Below the pieces are notes generated by a model. That model was not told the origin of the DNA and searched no databases. It saw only the letters and a list, made by a program, of their open reading frames with translations. Source: Escallonia rubra (lineage: Eukaryota > Streptophyta > Magnoliopsida > Escalloniales > Escalloniaceae). From it: a stretch of DNA of 64,000 bases. A program made the translations under genes and the position numbers. Shown here one piece after another: positions 43,716 to 56,200 of this stretch (the stretch's first letter is position 1; each line of letters starts with the position of its first letter). Where the stretch lies: contig JAVXUO010002253.1 in NCBI GenBank assembly GCA_033065855.1, positions 62,001 through 126,000 of the forward strand, written 5' to 3'.

Positions 43716-45115
43716 TATGGGTTTACCTTTAGCGTCATTGCCGCCAAATATGTTAACGTTATTAGTACCTTTTCCCTTTACCCTCCCAATCACTATCTCT
43801 TCAGACCCGCCACCACCAAACATCGTCATGGCTTTACAAATAGGTGACGATGGTTGTTGTTGTGAAGCTGGTTTAAAAATAAGGTATAGAGAGGTAATAA
43901 TAGAGATATTGCGGGTGGAGGAAAAGGTGGCTTCCACATTCAAATTGTTGGCGGCAAAATTGGGTGGTTACTTTCGAATATAAAATGGAAGCCACTTGTG
44001 GTTCCGTATGTTTACTATTATTTTTTATTTTTGCGATGGTAATGAAAATGAATTTCTTTTTCGTGTACTTTTAGCATTTCGATTTTTGTTTTGTGTAAAT
44101 TAACTCAAATAGTGACAAAAAACTGGTGTTTTCAACTTTAATTTTTTGACAGACTCACCCTCTTTCACAAAAAACTGATCCCCATTCCAGTTATCACCTT
44201 TTTCACCCCGCCCTTGTTCACGGTCATATCCCCCCCCCCCCTCTCTCTCTCTCTCTACACCATACTACCTGGAAGTAGATCGAAAAATCTTATAGATGGG
44301 TAGATCTTGTAGGGATACATGAGAGTCTCTGGTATTTGCGACGAGTGGAGGTGGTTTCATGGTGGCAAATGTGGGGGGATGATGATGGTCGTGATTGGCA
44401 GTGGTCTTGACGAGTATGCCGATGGTGTTCTCGACACAGTTAATATATGTGCCCCTTTTTTTTTTATCTCTATCTATGTCGTTAGAGCCAATCTTGACCT
44501 ACCACGTCACCTCCATCACCAAGCTTAGTTCGGGCTTTTATTTTCAGATCTATATCTCTTTTATTTTGCGTGGTAAGTTGCAGTGGTAGTGCTAATGGTA
44601 GGTGGTTGACTGCGGTTTTGGTGGTGACAATGTGTAGTTAGGTTGCAATTTGATGTGGTGGGCTGTGATGAATAAAATGGACGTGGTTGGAGTAGCTTGG
44701 CAGATGTGATGGTGGTGGTACTGTGGTAAAAAAAAGGAGAAAGACAACCAGAAAAACTAAAAGAGGTGACCGGTGAAAATGATAAGCATACTTGATTTCG
44801 CCCAAAAGAGTGACTACAATAAAAATGAAAATGGTATAAGTATACAAACCGGAAAAAAAAAAAAAAAAAACTGGGAAAAAGGTGATGAAAATGATAAAAG
44901 TATATTGGCATATTTCTCAACTGGATAAGGAAATGATGAAAATCAAAATATATACCAACATGGTTTTTTTTTTCTCTTTTTCAGTTCCAACATTTTTAAT
45001 AATCCTGCAATTTTAAGTGAAAACGTTTTTCTTTATGCTTCTAGCGTAGTTTTCGAGTAAAATAATTTACTATTGATGTAATGTTTTCATGACTCTTGTT
45101 ATTTGTCCAATACAG
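43716..45115. repeat. Large dispersed repeat (blocks C-D-E-F), copy 1
   Basis: Colinear with 48270-50060. Shared pieces are the ccaccaccaaac...tcgtggctttacaaat block, ataaaatggaagcca with gtatgtttacta, the tagatcttgtagggan(n)cn start of block E, ggtggtttcatggtggc, and block F. Several insertions or deletions separate them. It resumes repeat C after the LARD insertion. Frames such as 43690-43983 are shared only through the DNA repeat. I cannot assign the family. Confidence 0.75.
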
Positions 45116-45137
45116 GACTAATCATCAAAGCATGTGT

Positions 45138-45225
45138 TTATTGGTTCCGTGTTAGGGTGCACTAAGGTTAAGTTCAATGGCGTCATTATTTAAGCACTTA
45201 TCATCAAGCATGTGTTTATAGTGTA
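45138..45225. repeat. Dispersed repeat G, copy 2
   Basis: Matches 35772-35850, including the same ggttccgtgttagggtgcac word. The flanking catcaagcatgtgttta word is present twice here. Confidence 0.7.
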
Positions 45226-45503
45226 GATTACCAAAAAATTAGCATAGTTTAGATCTTTTTAAATTCTGACCAACCTTAGACCGATAATACAGCTAGTCTT
45301 ACCACGTGGAGCAAAAACATTGTTCAGCACCAAACATGTATTACGCTATTAGGCAACCTTGCTTTTAAGCTAAGTGAGAGAGCGAGGGAGATGAGTGTCA
45401 CGACAGAAGGCTTGTAAGATTTTTTAACAGAAAGAAAAGGAGAAAAAGTGTGTCAGAAAATGAAATGTTAGGCTCGAAAAACTCGAGTTGGATTGAACCC
45501 TCT

Positions 45504-46167
45504 ATTGCCCCCGTGCACGCGCATCATCGTGCTTCCCCATCACAGCTCGCAGTGCCGGAAGCCTACAACCATCCATCGACCCCCTTGTCATGCTGCGTGC
45601 ACAACGATCCTCAGGAGAAGCCACTTATTGACCATGCACAAGACCCACGCGTCACCACCAAGCAGGCATCAGCGACCGCTGAGAAATAGGCAAATTTTTA
45701 GTGTACGAAGAAACCCTTTTACTAAATAAACAAAATGTGTATGGTTTTGTGAAGAGCAGCAGAAAGAGACGACGAATGTGGGAAGATGTGTGGGTGGCAG
45801 CGACGGTGGAGTGGCGATGGTGGGGCATATTTATGGTGCTGCAGTTATGAAGTGGCGACAGTGGATTGAAGTCAGATTAAATGCCGAAGGCAGTGGGATG
45901 GCGACGTTGGGGTAGATCTATTGATAGGGACGACGCTGGGGTGGTGAATGTGGGAACGTCTGTGGGTTGCACGACTGTGGGATGGCGTCGGTGGGTTAAG
46001 GTCAAATTGAATGTTTGCGGCAGATCTGTGGGTGGCAACAATGGGGCAAGTCTGTCGGTGGTGAAGGCGGTGGGGTGGCAACTGTTAGGCACGTTAGATG
46101 CTGGGGCAGATTCATGGGTTACGAAGGCGGTACGATGGCAATGAATGGTGATAGCAAGTTGTTTGCT
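45504..46167 (+). repeat. Left arm of a large inverted repeat
   Basis: About 664 bp, reverse complement of 46965-47590 with only a few substitutions. There is also a 46-bp extra piece in the left arm (about 45517-45562, gcgcatcatcgtgcttcccc onward). It is rich in gtggggtggc/ggtgggt words. Open frames (45450-45689, 45881-46144) have no known domain. Confidence 0.9.
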
Positions 46168-46964
46168 ATAATTCTTTTTTAACTACATAATGATAAAAAA
46201 GATGCTGGGGTAGAAATGATAAATAGGAAAAAAAAACTACATAATCTTTTTTAACTTTTGGGTGATGGAGGAGTATAATTCTTTAGGAACTTTTTTTTGT
46301 AGGAAACAAAAAATTGAAGACGGAACCATAAATCGAAAACGATGGTGAAAAGGAAGGTCTCGTGGTACAAATATCCATTAATTTTTCATTGAGAGAAATA
46401 GGAATGGAATTGTAGCCTGGTGTGTAACGTTAAGCATGATCGATGTACTTATCGAGAAGCGATAAGACTCTTAAGATTATAAATAATAAAATTATTCTAT
46501 TATGTCAAACAACACTTGATTTTTGATTGATTTGATAGTAACAAGAATTTTGCATGAACCAAGGAGAATTCATCTGTCATATACTCATCAAATAGTACGA
46601 GGAAGCAAACGTGATTAGAAGTCATGTTTTAAATGATGGATCCTTCGAGAATTGGGGATGACTGGTGCATGCTTTCTCTTAGGCCGACTTTTACTTCAAT
46701 CAAATTGACTGACTTTATTTTTTGACTTTTGGTAGACAATTTTAGTTGTTTTCCCTCCATTTTTCAACTAATTGTTATTATTATGAGCATGCTTTTTACG
46801 GCTCTGTTTTGGAGTTTTGAATTTTCAGTGTTGATTTTTTTTTAGAAACTCAATTCCTAACCATTAGAAGTAATTTGCAACCCACATGCATTGTCACGAA
46901 TACCACTCCTTTCATCGTTTCCACCACTCCCATTATTTACCCTCTAAGCCCGACCACTACCACC
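46168..46964. repeat. Spacer of the large inverted repeat, with old copia-derived repeat
   Basis: 797 bp. Part of it (about 46275-46520) matches 38225-38530: cattaatttttcattgag, gaaatagga, agcatgatc, ttatgtcaaac. So the spacer contains a copy of the repeat that carries the copia reverse transcriptase relic. Confidence 0.65.
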
Positions 46965-47590
46965 AGCAAACAACTTGCTATCACCATTCATTGCCATCGT
47001 ACCGCCTTCGTAACCCATGAATCTGCCCCAGCATCTAACGTGCCTAACAGTTGCCACCCCACCGCCTTTACCACTGACAGACTTGCCCCATTGTTGCCAC
47101 CCACAGATCTGCCGCAAACATTCAATTTGACCTTAACCCACCGACGCCATCCCACAGTCGTGCAACCCACAGACGTTCCCACATTCATCACCCCAGCGTC
47201 GTCCTTATCAATAGATCTACCCCAACGTCACCATCCCACTGCCTTCGGCATTTAATCTGACTTCAATCCACTGTCGCCACTTCATAACTGCAGCACCATA
47301 AATATGCCCCACCATCGCCACTCCACCGTCGCTGCCACCCACACATCTTCCCACATTCGTCGTCTCTTTCTGCTGCTCTTCACAAAACCATACACATTTT
47401 GTTTATTTAGTAAAAGGGTTTCTTCGTACACTAAAAATTTGCTTATTTCTCGGTCTGATAGCGGTCGCTGATGCCTGCTTGGTGGTGACGCGTGGGTCTT
47501 GTGCATGGTCAATAAGCGGCTTCTCCTGAGGATCGTTGTGCACGCAGCATGGCAAGGGGGTCGATGGATGGTTGTGTGCACGGGGTCAAT
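46965..47590 (-). repeat. Right arm of a large inverted repeat
   Basis: Mirror of 46167-45504. It begins agcaaacaacttgctatcac and ends at about ccgtgcac...cggggtcaat. The two arms could pair as a stem of about 620 bp in a transcript. Confidence 0.9.
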
Positions 47591-48149
47591 GCAAGTGTCG
47601 AGGCATGTCACTTGGTGTTGATTGGTTGGACGTCCAAGCTGTACGATACCCCTTACATCTTAAAAACAGAAAAAGTATTTTAAGGTGGCGATTGCCGACC
47701 ATGAATACGAGTACACGAAAAATGTTTGCTTCAACCACCCATTCATTGACAAATATTTGTCGCTACAAGTTTTAAGGTCTTTTTTAAATATACTTAGCAA
47801 TAACTAAAAAATAATCTTAACATAAAATGTAACAAATGAGCTTTTTGGCGATGATGTTTTGTCCTTGGATAGAGGGCTTGGAGGAAGTTTCCTCCATCGA
47901 GTGTTGAAGAAAAAAGTTGTTCACTAATTAATGATGTACTGTCATATAGGCAATGATAATCTAAAGAAAATAATGTGCTCGTGTAAATGCCACTATAAGT
48001 TACACAAAACATAAATGTTAAGGATTGGTCACATTGACTGCGATGTGACATTTTTTTTTTTTTGCAAGTATAAACACTCGACCAGTACAGTACTGAGAAT
48101 AACGGCGGATACTATATTTTTTTTCATCCTACCAATACAAAATCCCAAT
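47591..48149. other. Unassigned spacer
   Basis: No gene or clear repeat is recognised. A long T-run at about 48051-48063 precedes the repeat C copy. Confidence 0.3.
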
Positions 48150-48400
48150 ACCCATACCAGTAAAAGTACCGTTAACTACTTGTCTTTGTGGTCGAAACTC
48201 TACATATATGCAAAACTCAAGTTTCGGGCGAGATATGTAAATTTGTACCGGGTGTACAAACATATGCGGAGGCATGAGTTTGCCGTTAGCATCATCTCCA
48301 CCAAATCCATTAACGTTATTAGCACCTTTTTTTCCTTTTCCCTCCCAATCACTGTCTCCTCAAAACCGCCACCACCAAACACCATCGTGGCTTTGTAAAT
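48150..48400. repeat. Repeat C, uninterrupted copy
   Basis: Carries in one piece the sequences that flank the LARD element at 38805-38930 and 43716-43850, so it represents the pre-insertion arrangement. Confidence 0.75.
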
Positions 48401-48479
48401 TTAGATCTGAATGTGTTAGCCAAAATCAGCAATCTTCACTCGCACAATAGGACCAACTTAGGCTATGTAATTTCATATT

Positions 48480-48725
48480 TTTGTTATATTCACATTTTTT
48501 CCCTCTGATTACAAAGTTCTTAATAATCCTGCTATTTTAAGTGAAAATCTTTTTCTTTAAGAAAAGACTATTTTGAAGGCTATATTAAATTACTAGTTAC
48601 TTAATGTTTAGAGAGTGACAAAGAAAAGGCTATTTTGAAGGCTATATGTTTGCTCCAGACAAAGAAAAGGCTATTAAATTACTAGTTACTTAATGTTTAG
48701 AGAGTGACAAAGAAAGGGCTATTTT
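48480..48725. repeat. Short repeat F end plus doubled promoter-like segment
   Basis: Contains ttaataatcctgctatttta (end of repeat F). It then has two tandem copies (about 48586-48660 and 48661-48725) of ttacttaatgtttagagagt, gacaaagaaa and ggctattttg. One copy also has gaaggctatatgtttgctcc. The same words occur once at 50060-50130, just upstream of the terpene synthase TATA box. Confidence 0.75.
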
Positions 48726-48970
48726 GGAGCGACATCAGGCTAATAAAATAATATCTACATACACTGACTACTACAACAGTTGCTTTTTCTGGCGTTTATA
48801 AACTATCAATTAGTGAAAGCAATAACGTCATAAAAACGACATTTATGCAGCTTTTGTTGAAGGATTGAAATAAATCCCACGCAAAATAAAAACGACGTAC
48901 ATCGTAATTATATCGCAATCTTTCAATCGGCATAATAATTGCCTTTTACGTGCGCCTAAAAGTAACAGGG
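48725..48970. repeat. Dispersed repeat A, copy 3
   Basis: tggcgtttataaactatcaa, atttatgcagcttttgtt, tatcgcaatctttcaatcgg and ccttttacgtgcgcctaaaa match 32725-33180. It ends where block D begins at about 48980. Confidence 0.7.
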
Positions 48971-48974
48971 CTGC

Positions 48975-50060
48975 TTTCGATTATAAAATGGAAGCCATAA
49001 GACTCCGTATGTTTACTACTGTTATTTTTTAATTTTGTGATGGTAATGAAAATGATTCTTTCTTGTTGTGTACTTTTACCATTTCGTTTTTTTTTTTTTT
49101 TTGCACAAATTTACTAAAATAATGACAAAAAAAAAACACCTCAAAGGTGTTTTTTACTTTAATTTTCTTGACAGACTCTCGTCCTCTTTTAGAAAAAAGC
49201 CGATCCCCCTTCCACTGTTCACCCTTTTCATCCCGCCCCTACACATGGTCATATCCCCCACTCCTTCATGCGCGCTCTCTCTCTCTCACCACCACACTAC
49301 CTGGAAGTAGATGGGTAGATCTTGTAGGGACCCGTGGCAGTCTCTGGTATTTCTGACGAATGGAGATGGTTTCATGGTGGCGAATGTGGGGGGATGTCGA
49401 TGGTTTTGAGTGGCAGTGGTCCTAACAAGTACGCCAACAATGTTCTCGACACAGTCAATATATGTGCCCTCTTTGATCTCTATCTGGTGACGCTAGGTGG
49501 TTTATTGTTGTTTTGGTGGTGACAGTAGGTGTAGTTAGGTCGCAATTTGATGTGGTGGGTGGTGCATGGTGAATGAAATGGACGTGATCGGAATAGCTCA
49601 GTTGAAGGGATGGTTATGGTACCGCAGTGAAAAAAGGAGAAGACAACCAGAAAAACTAAAAGTGTTGACAGGTGAAAATGATAAGCATACATAGTTTTGC
49701 CCAAAAAAGTGACTTCCATGAAAATAAAAATGATATGAGTACACAAACTGGCAAAAAGAAAGTAGGTAGAAAAAAAGGTGTAGAAAATGCTAAAAGTACA
49801 CTAGCATATTTTTCAAGTGGATAAAAAATGATGAAAATAAAAACACGAAATAAAAAAGAAAAAGGAAATGGTAGACGAACATGCCCAAAAGTTTTTTGTG
49901 ATAAGTAGGACTAACATATGCAATTTACGGTTTTTGTTATACTAACGTTTTTTTTTTTATTTTCCTCTTTTTTGTTTACAACGTTTTTAATGATCCTGCA
50001 ATTTTAAGTGATTTTTTTTTTTATTTGGGTTCCATCATAGTTTTTTTAAGTAAAAAAAAT
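48975..50060. repeat. Large dispersed repeat (blocks D-E-F), copy 2
   Basis: Colinear with 43975-45115. Block F here (49490-50060) ends about 100 bp upstream of the terpene synthase TATA box, so the distal promoter of that gene is repeat-derived. Confidence 0.75.
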
Positions 50061-50166
50061 TACTTCATGTTTAGAGAGTGAGAAAGGAAAGTCTAGTTTG
50101 AAGGCTATCCAACCTGCTGTTTGCTCCAACATGCATTTTTTGAAACTTTCTTCACACTGAGTTCTC

Positions 50167-50174
50167 TATAAATA
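50167..50174 (+). promoter_or_regulatory. TATA box of the terpene synthase gene
   Basis: TATAAATA lies 63 bp before the ATG at 50237, a normal distance for a short plant 5' leader (start expected near 50195-50205). The leader ccaacataaaccaactacct has no upstream ATG by eye. Sequence directly upstream (50060-50130) is shared with 48586-48725. Confidence 0.7.
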
Positions 50175-50236
50175 GAACTGCGCCCATAGCTTGATTCTTA
50201 CACCAACATAAACCAACTACCTGTAGCAGTCGTATA

Positions 50237-53200
50237 ATGGCCCTATCTGTAGGTGAATACACTCCGGGTGCCAATGGCCAGCCAGAGATCGTCCGTCCTC
50301 TGGCAAACTTCTCGCCTAGTTTGTGGGGTGATCGCTTCACTTCATTCTGTTCAGATGATGAGGTATACTCTCTTTGTGGGTGTGTGTGTGTGTGGGTGTG
50401 TGATTTTATGGGGTGATTGCTTCCCTTCATTCTGTTCGGATGATGAGGTAGACTTTCGGTGCGCCGGCCTGTGTGTGTCCGTGTAGAGAGGGATTAACAA
50501 CCATAGAGTTTGTCTCTCCTGCTGCAAAAAACTACAGCAGGGGTTGTGTTGGTGGCGTGAAGTCCCACTTCGTACCCTAATGACCGTAGAAACAGGAAAG
50601 GAGCCAACCTTGATAACGTGTTAACCGAAAGGGTGTTGGCTTTATGTTTTGTTCTTTCGTCCCTTTAACATTGCACACAAAACATTTCACAGGAAACTCA
50701 TATCGAAGGTAGTACATGAAACTCTAAATCTTTAGGCACTCAGGTGAAAATTTATGTTGCGTATTTAACGAGGAAAACGATTTTCTTACTCTAAACTAAA
50801 ACTAAGTGATTATGAATATGTGATTACTTGACATTTTCCGAATCCTTAGTAAGTGAACATTGTCTTAAATATTGCGAGCCCAGGAATGTACTTAGTTTGT
50901 ACTTCGTTGGCATTTCGGCTTCTCAGGAGGCAAACTCCTTGTTCCGGAACTTGGTATAACTTTGGATTGGACCAATATCTATGTATCCAAATAGCTTTTG
51001 TGGTAAATATGTATCTAAAGAGCGGTCTGACATATTAAGAAAATCGAATGCTTTTCTTTGTTTCATGGATTTGAACTCAGTTCCTAATGCAGGTATTAGA
51101 AACATATGCCAAAGAAATCGAAGTGCTGAAAGAAAAAGTAAGAAGTACAATATCAGCAGCTGCTGGCAGCAACCAAGTTGAGAAAATGTGTTTGATCGAC
51201 GCCATTCAGCGCCTTGGTGTGTCATATCATTTTGAGAAAGAAATTGACGAGCAACTGGAACAAGTTTTCGTTGATGAATCAGCCGATACAGACTATGATT
51301 TATACACGGTTGCACTTCGCTTCCGATTATGTAGACAACATGGTTATAATGTTTCCTGCAGTAAGTCTCTCTCTTGCTTATATCTAAGTGGAACCATGCC
51401 TGTAATGTACCTCTAAATATGAAGAAAGAAAAAAAAATTGGCTGCAATTTGGGTTAAAGGAATCTTCCTCCTGCCCCTATATAACGATAATTAATTGTCA
51501 CTAAATATTTTTAGTGACTTTTATTTGGTGATGCTAACAAGATACTGTTAAGAGTTGTCACTAAAAGTGTTAGTAGAAAGAGCACTAAAAATATTTAGCG
51601 ATTTTGAACAATCGCTACATATGGAATTGGATGACGATTCCTACGACTCGAATTTCAGTTAAAAGTTGTTATACAGCGGTTCAAACAAAGTATACTTCGT
51701 TAGGAGCAATTTTTTTGCTTTCTTTAATTTGCCATGCAGAAGCATGTGAGATGGCATGCAGCACCCATCACATCACATATAAATAAATAGGGCTAATTAC
51801 ACCTATGTCCCTGAGGTTTGGGAATAATTACACTCAAGGACACAAAGTTTCAAAAATGTAACACTTATGTCCATCGACAAACGTCTTAACGGTTTTAATG
51901 AAAAGACTGTATTGCCCCTGAGTTAGAACCTTATTTTTTTTAATGCCATTACTTCATTAAAAAAAAAGACTTTATTTCATCTTTACTTTACTCTTAACCC
52001 CCCCCCCCCCCCTCCCTCATCTGCATCCCCCTTCCCCGTCACCCACCAGCCCCTTCTTCCTCCCCTTCCCCGGCGCCGCACCCCACCTGCCTCCCCCTTC
52101 CCTGTCACCCACCTGCCCCTTCTTCCTCCCCTTCCCCTGCGCCGCACCCCATCTGCCTCCCCCTTCCTGGCCACCAAGACTTCCCTCGCCCACCCATTCG
52201 GCAGCCACCTCTGTTAGACCACGCCGCCAGCAGTCCCCTTCCTCGCCCAACCCCGTCGCAACCCCCTCCCTTAACCAACCCCGTCGCAACGCCGCAACGT
52301 CGGAGGTTGGTCTTAACCGTGGTGGTCAAACAGGATGAAACCCGAAGTCGTGGTGGTTGTAAAATTCCAGATCTGCTTGTGTCGTTCTAAAACCATTTTT
52401 TCCGATGTGGTCGGCGACGATGGTCGTCCTCCGGCGACCGGTGGATCTGGTCGACGGGTTAGATATTAATCGTGGCCTCAACCAACCCCGCGCAACGCCA
52501 CAGCGTCGGAGGTTGGTCTTAACTGTGGCCTGGTTTGCCGCGGGTTAGATCTGGTCGACGACGATGGTCGTCCTCCGGCCGTCTTCTTCACTGGACCTGT
52601 TGTGCTGTAAACGAAATGGCCTGTGTTTCCGACGACCGATTCAGCAAAAATTTACTTTTGTAAATTGTTAGATTTTATAAATGTTACAATCAGTACCTCA
52701 GGAAGGTGAAAATTGTTGAATTTTATGGACATGCAACTGAATGTAAGATCATAAATTAGGGATTAATTTGAGAATTAGTGTTTGTAAACTCTAATTTAAA
52801 AATCTTAATTTTCAAATTAGAGTTTCAAAATCTTAAAGAATTAAGATTTGTTATCCTAATTTAAAATTTATAAAAATTATTCAAGATATATTGTACAAGG
52901 GCAGTATTGTCATTTTTAAAATACAAAATGATGAACAATATATTTTTTGCATGGAACCCTAACGGATGGACACGGGTGATACATTTGAAACATTTTTGGT
53001 CACGGAATGTTACATTTTGAAACTTTGTGTTCTTGAGTGTAATTACCTCCTAACCTCAGGGACATGTGTAATTAGCCCAAATAAATAATAGCACTCACGT
53101 TTCTCAACATTCGGCTGCAACAAACTTTGTGGCACGAGGCTATAGCCTTCCCATGCTAGCAACGCCTAACGATTGAAGAATATTGTCAGTAACATTTTAA

Positions 53201-56200
53201 AAGTACTTTCAGTAAAAAATGTTACCGGCTATTGTTAGTATAACTAATCATCTTTAGCAATTGCTAATTAGCGTTGTATAGCGATTGAAGCATCTTCCTA
53301 TAACCCTAATTACAACCAAAAGTTTTTCTACTTAATTTGTTTACAAACTTGCTCTTCCCCCTTTTGATAGATGTATAATTTAGAAACTATAAAGAGCCCC
53401 AGTCAAAAGATTTGATAAGATTTGCTCTTTAAGAAATGGGGTAAGCAAGGGAAATTGTCAATATCTATGTCTTATCGTCCTTTTCTCACACTTTTATTGG
53501 TCGCAAAAAATTTATTTTTGACAAACTTCTAATGCTTTTAGCTACTAATAAATTTGTACGAGCGCATTAGTGTGGTAATATCCATCTTGTAAACAATTAT
53601 TGGTTGCTTACATGGGTTGTACAAAAATGCCTACAATCCCGCTGAAGCGACACCTAATCATGACCAAATATTTTTAGTGGCATTTTGTAGTAATGAAAAG
53701 GTGCTGCTAACAAATGTTGTTAAAGATGTCAAAAAGAAAACAAAATTGAGAGTAACCATGTCTAAGGACCACTATTGTTGTTAAACGGATACTTGTTAAG
53801 TATCTTCCTACGACTTAAATATCAACAAAAATTTACCCATAAACAACTTCGTGTTGTTTATCGTATTACTTCATGATGAACTGCATGACTAAGTATTTCA
53901 AGAACTCCTGCAAAAAGTTATACTCCTGAAATACGTGCAAGAATCAAAGTCGTGTATTATCATTTGCTATTGAATTGGAGCTACTGCCAATTGTAGCAAA
54001 AGCTTATCTTTAGAAGTAGTTTATGTTGAAGTTCATACTTACTTCAAATCATAGGAAATCTCAAACACTGGCCTATGAATTAGGTACATTTGCGAAATTC
54101 AAAGATAGCACCGGAAAGTTCAACCCAGCAGTAGTTAGTGACCCAAGGGGTATGCTGGCGTTGTATGAAGCTTCGCAATTAAGGGTAAAAGGAGAATATA
54201 TCCTGGATGAGGCCCTTGAGTTCACAGCAACTCATCTCGAGTCCTTTGAATTGAGTTCGAATCCAAATCTTGCAAATCAAGTGAAGCATGCCCTGTATCA
54301 ACAACTCCGTAAGGGAGCCCCAAGAATTGAAGCACGTCATTTCATATCAGTATACGAAGACAACGAGTCAAAGAATGAGTCACTGCTGAAGTTGGCAAAG
54401 TTGGATTTCAATTATCTGCAGTTGTTGCACAAGAAAGAACTCTGTGAAGTCTCAAGGTAATTCATAATGAATGCTTTTGTCATAATCTTATCCAAAGAAG
54501 TAGTACATTAAGTGCTCGTTTATACTCCAGGTGGTGGAAAGAGTTGGATTTTGTATCAAAACTTCCATACGCCAGAGATAGAATGGTGGAATGCTACATA
54601 TGGTCTGTGGGTGTGTACTTTGAGCCTCATTACTCTCTTGCAAGGATCATGTTTGCCAAGACCATAGCCATGTTATCGGTCATAGATGATACATATGATG
54701 CATACGGTACAGTTGAAGAACTGCAAATATTTACAGACTCGGTAGAAAGGTAAAATATCTTCGTTTTAGTTTATGTCGAAATAGTGAAGACGATTGTGAC
54801 ACGAAGACAAAGCAATTGATAAATTTGTGCATTGTTGTAGGTGGGATATTAGCACCATCAACCAACTCCCAGAATACATGAAACCTTTATATAGAGCTCT
54901 ATTGCATGTTTATGAAGAATTTGAGGAGGAAATGACGAAGCAAGGAAAATCTTATGCTACTTATTATGCCAGAGAAGATGTACAACTCCTTTAACTCCTT
55001 GTTCGTATATGTTTTGGTCCTTTCTATATCTATTTTTTTCTTTCCATTACTTGGGCATATTAGAGAAACCTTATTGGCTAAGTTACGACAAGAAAATCCT
55101 AAAACATGAAATTCATTTTTTCATCCTTAAACACGAGAGTCTGAGATCAATTGTATCTACCCCTTCATGTCCGTAACATCAAGATCCTGTTAGGGAGAAT
55201 AATAAGGACCCGAGTGTCCACGACTAAGATGACCTATAAGGGCTTAAACCAATTAGATTTGGTCCATTTTACCTCACTCGATGAGGGATTAAGTAACTTT
55301 AGACGTTTATCTCAACAATTTCCCTCTCACATGTGAGTCTACTAATCGAAACTCCTTCTCGTGTCATGCTCTGTCCAGAACCACTGCTCTTCCCATAGTC
55401 ACCGACTCTAGTGTAGGGCGATGTCATCACCATGGGCTTTGGTACCATGTTAGGGAGATTAAGAGGGAATCAAGTGTCTGCCATCAACATGACCCATATA
55501 TACATAATGAGCCAAGTTCAAACTTAAAGCTTAAGTCAATATATCTTTTTGTATATAGATGACCAAGTTCTGTCTTTACACTTCAAGTGAGACTAAGTAG
55601 CTTCAGAAGTACGCCTCAAGTGATCATTTGTTTTCGACCTGGTCCTTCAAATTTCCAAACGAGAAAAGAACCAAAAGTTGTTCTAACTCAATATGTTAGC
55701 CGCCCGTTTGGGTAGCGGATCTATTTTGAGGTGTATGGTACTGTAGCTCGTTACATAATCATAGTAATGAGTTACCTTATTCCCTTTATAAACTGGATTG
55801 CCAGGAGAGACCTAGCTCTAGCAGATTCAACCCACCCACCACAATGGCTCTTCCAATCGCTGAAGCAAACTGCACAGCTTTCAAATTCCATGATAAGGGA
55901 CAATTTTAGTTCTACAAAAACATATCGATTTGAACATGAAAGATGTGGTAAAACTGTTAACGAATATGTGTTTATTTTGGATATGTAGATGAAAGACTTG
56001 GTGAGGGCTTACAACACGGAGGCCAAGTGGTTCATTGAAGGATACTTGCCTCGATTTGATGAGTACATGGGCATTGGCACGGTCACCAGCACTTATTTCT
56101 TACTTACAACCACAAGCTTTCTCGGCATGGCTGAACTCGCTACAAAGGATGCATTTGATTGGTTGCGAACTAAACCAAAAAGTCTTATGGCTTGTATCAC

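Noticed and set aside
45872..46144. Short open frames in both arms of the inverted repeat (for example 45881-46144 and 46875-47255)
   Set aside because: Low-complexity GTGG/CCAC-rich sequence read in several frames; the repetition between arms is due to DNA duplication, not protein conservation.
50152..50430. Minus-strand frame opposite terpene synthase exon 1
   Set aside because: Shadow of exon 1 and the adjacent GT-rich tract.
50923..51447. 174-codon minus-strand frame opposite exon 2
   Set aside because: Antisense to the well-supported exon 2, with no domain of its own.
51983..52329. Gly/Arg-rich minus-strand frames
   Set aside because: Overlapping frames result from GC-rich tandem repeats inside the Mutator-like element; no conserved domain.
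54960..54994. Premature stop in terpene synthase exon 5 (…VQLL stop at about 54992)
   Set aside because: A GT donor at 54980 after ...YAREDgat splices in frame to ATGAAAGACTTGG at 55989, restoring the normal family sequence, so the stop is intronic.
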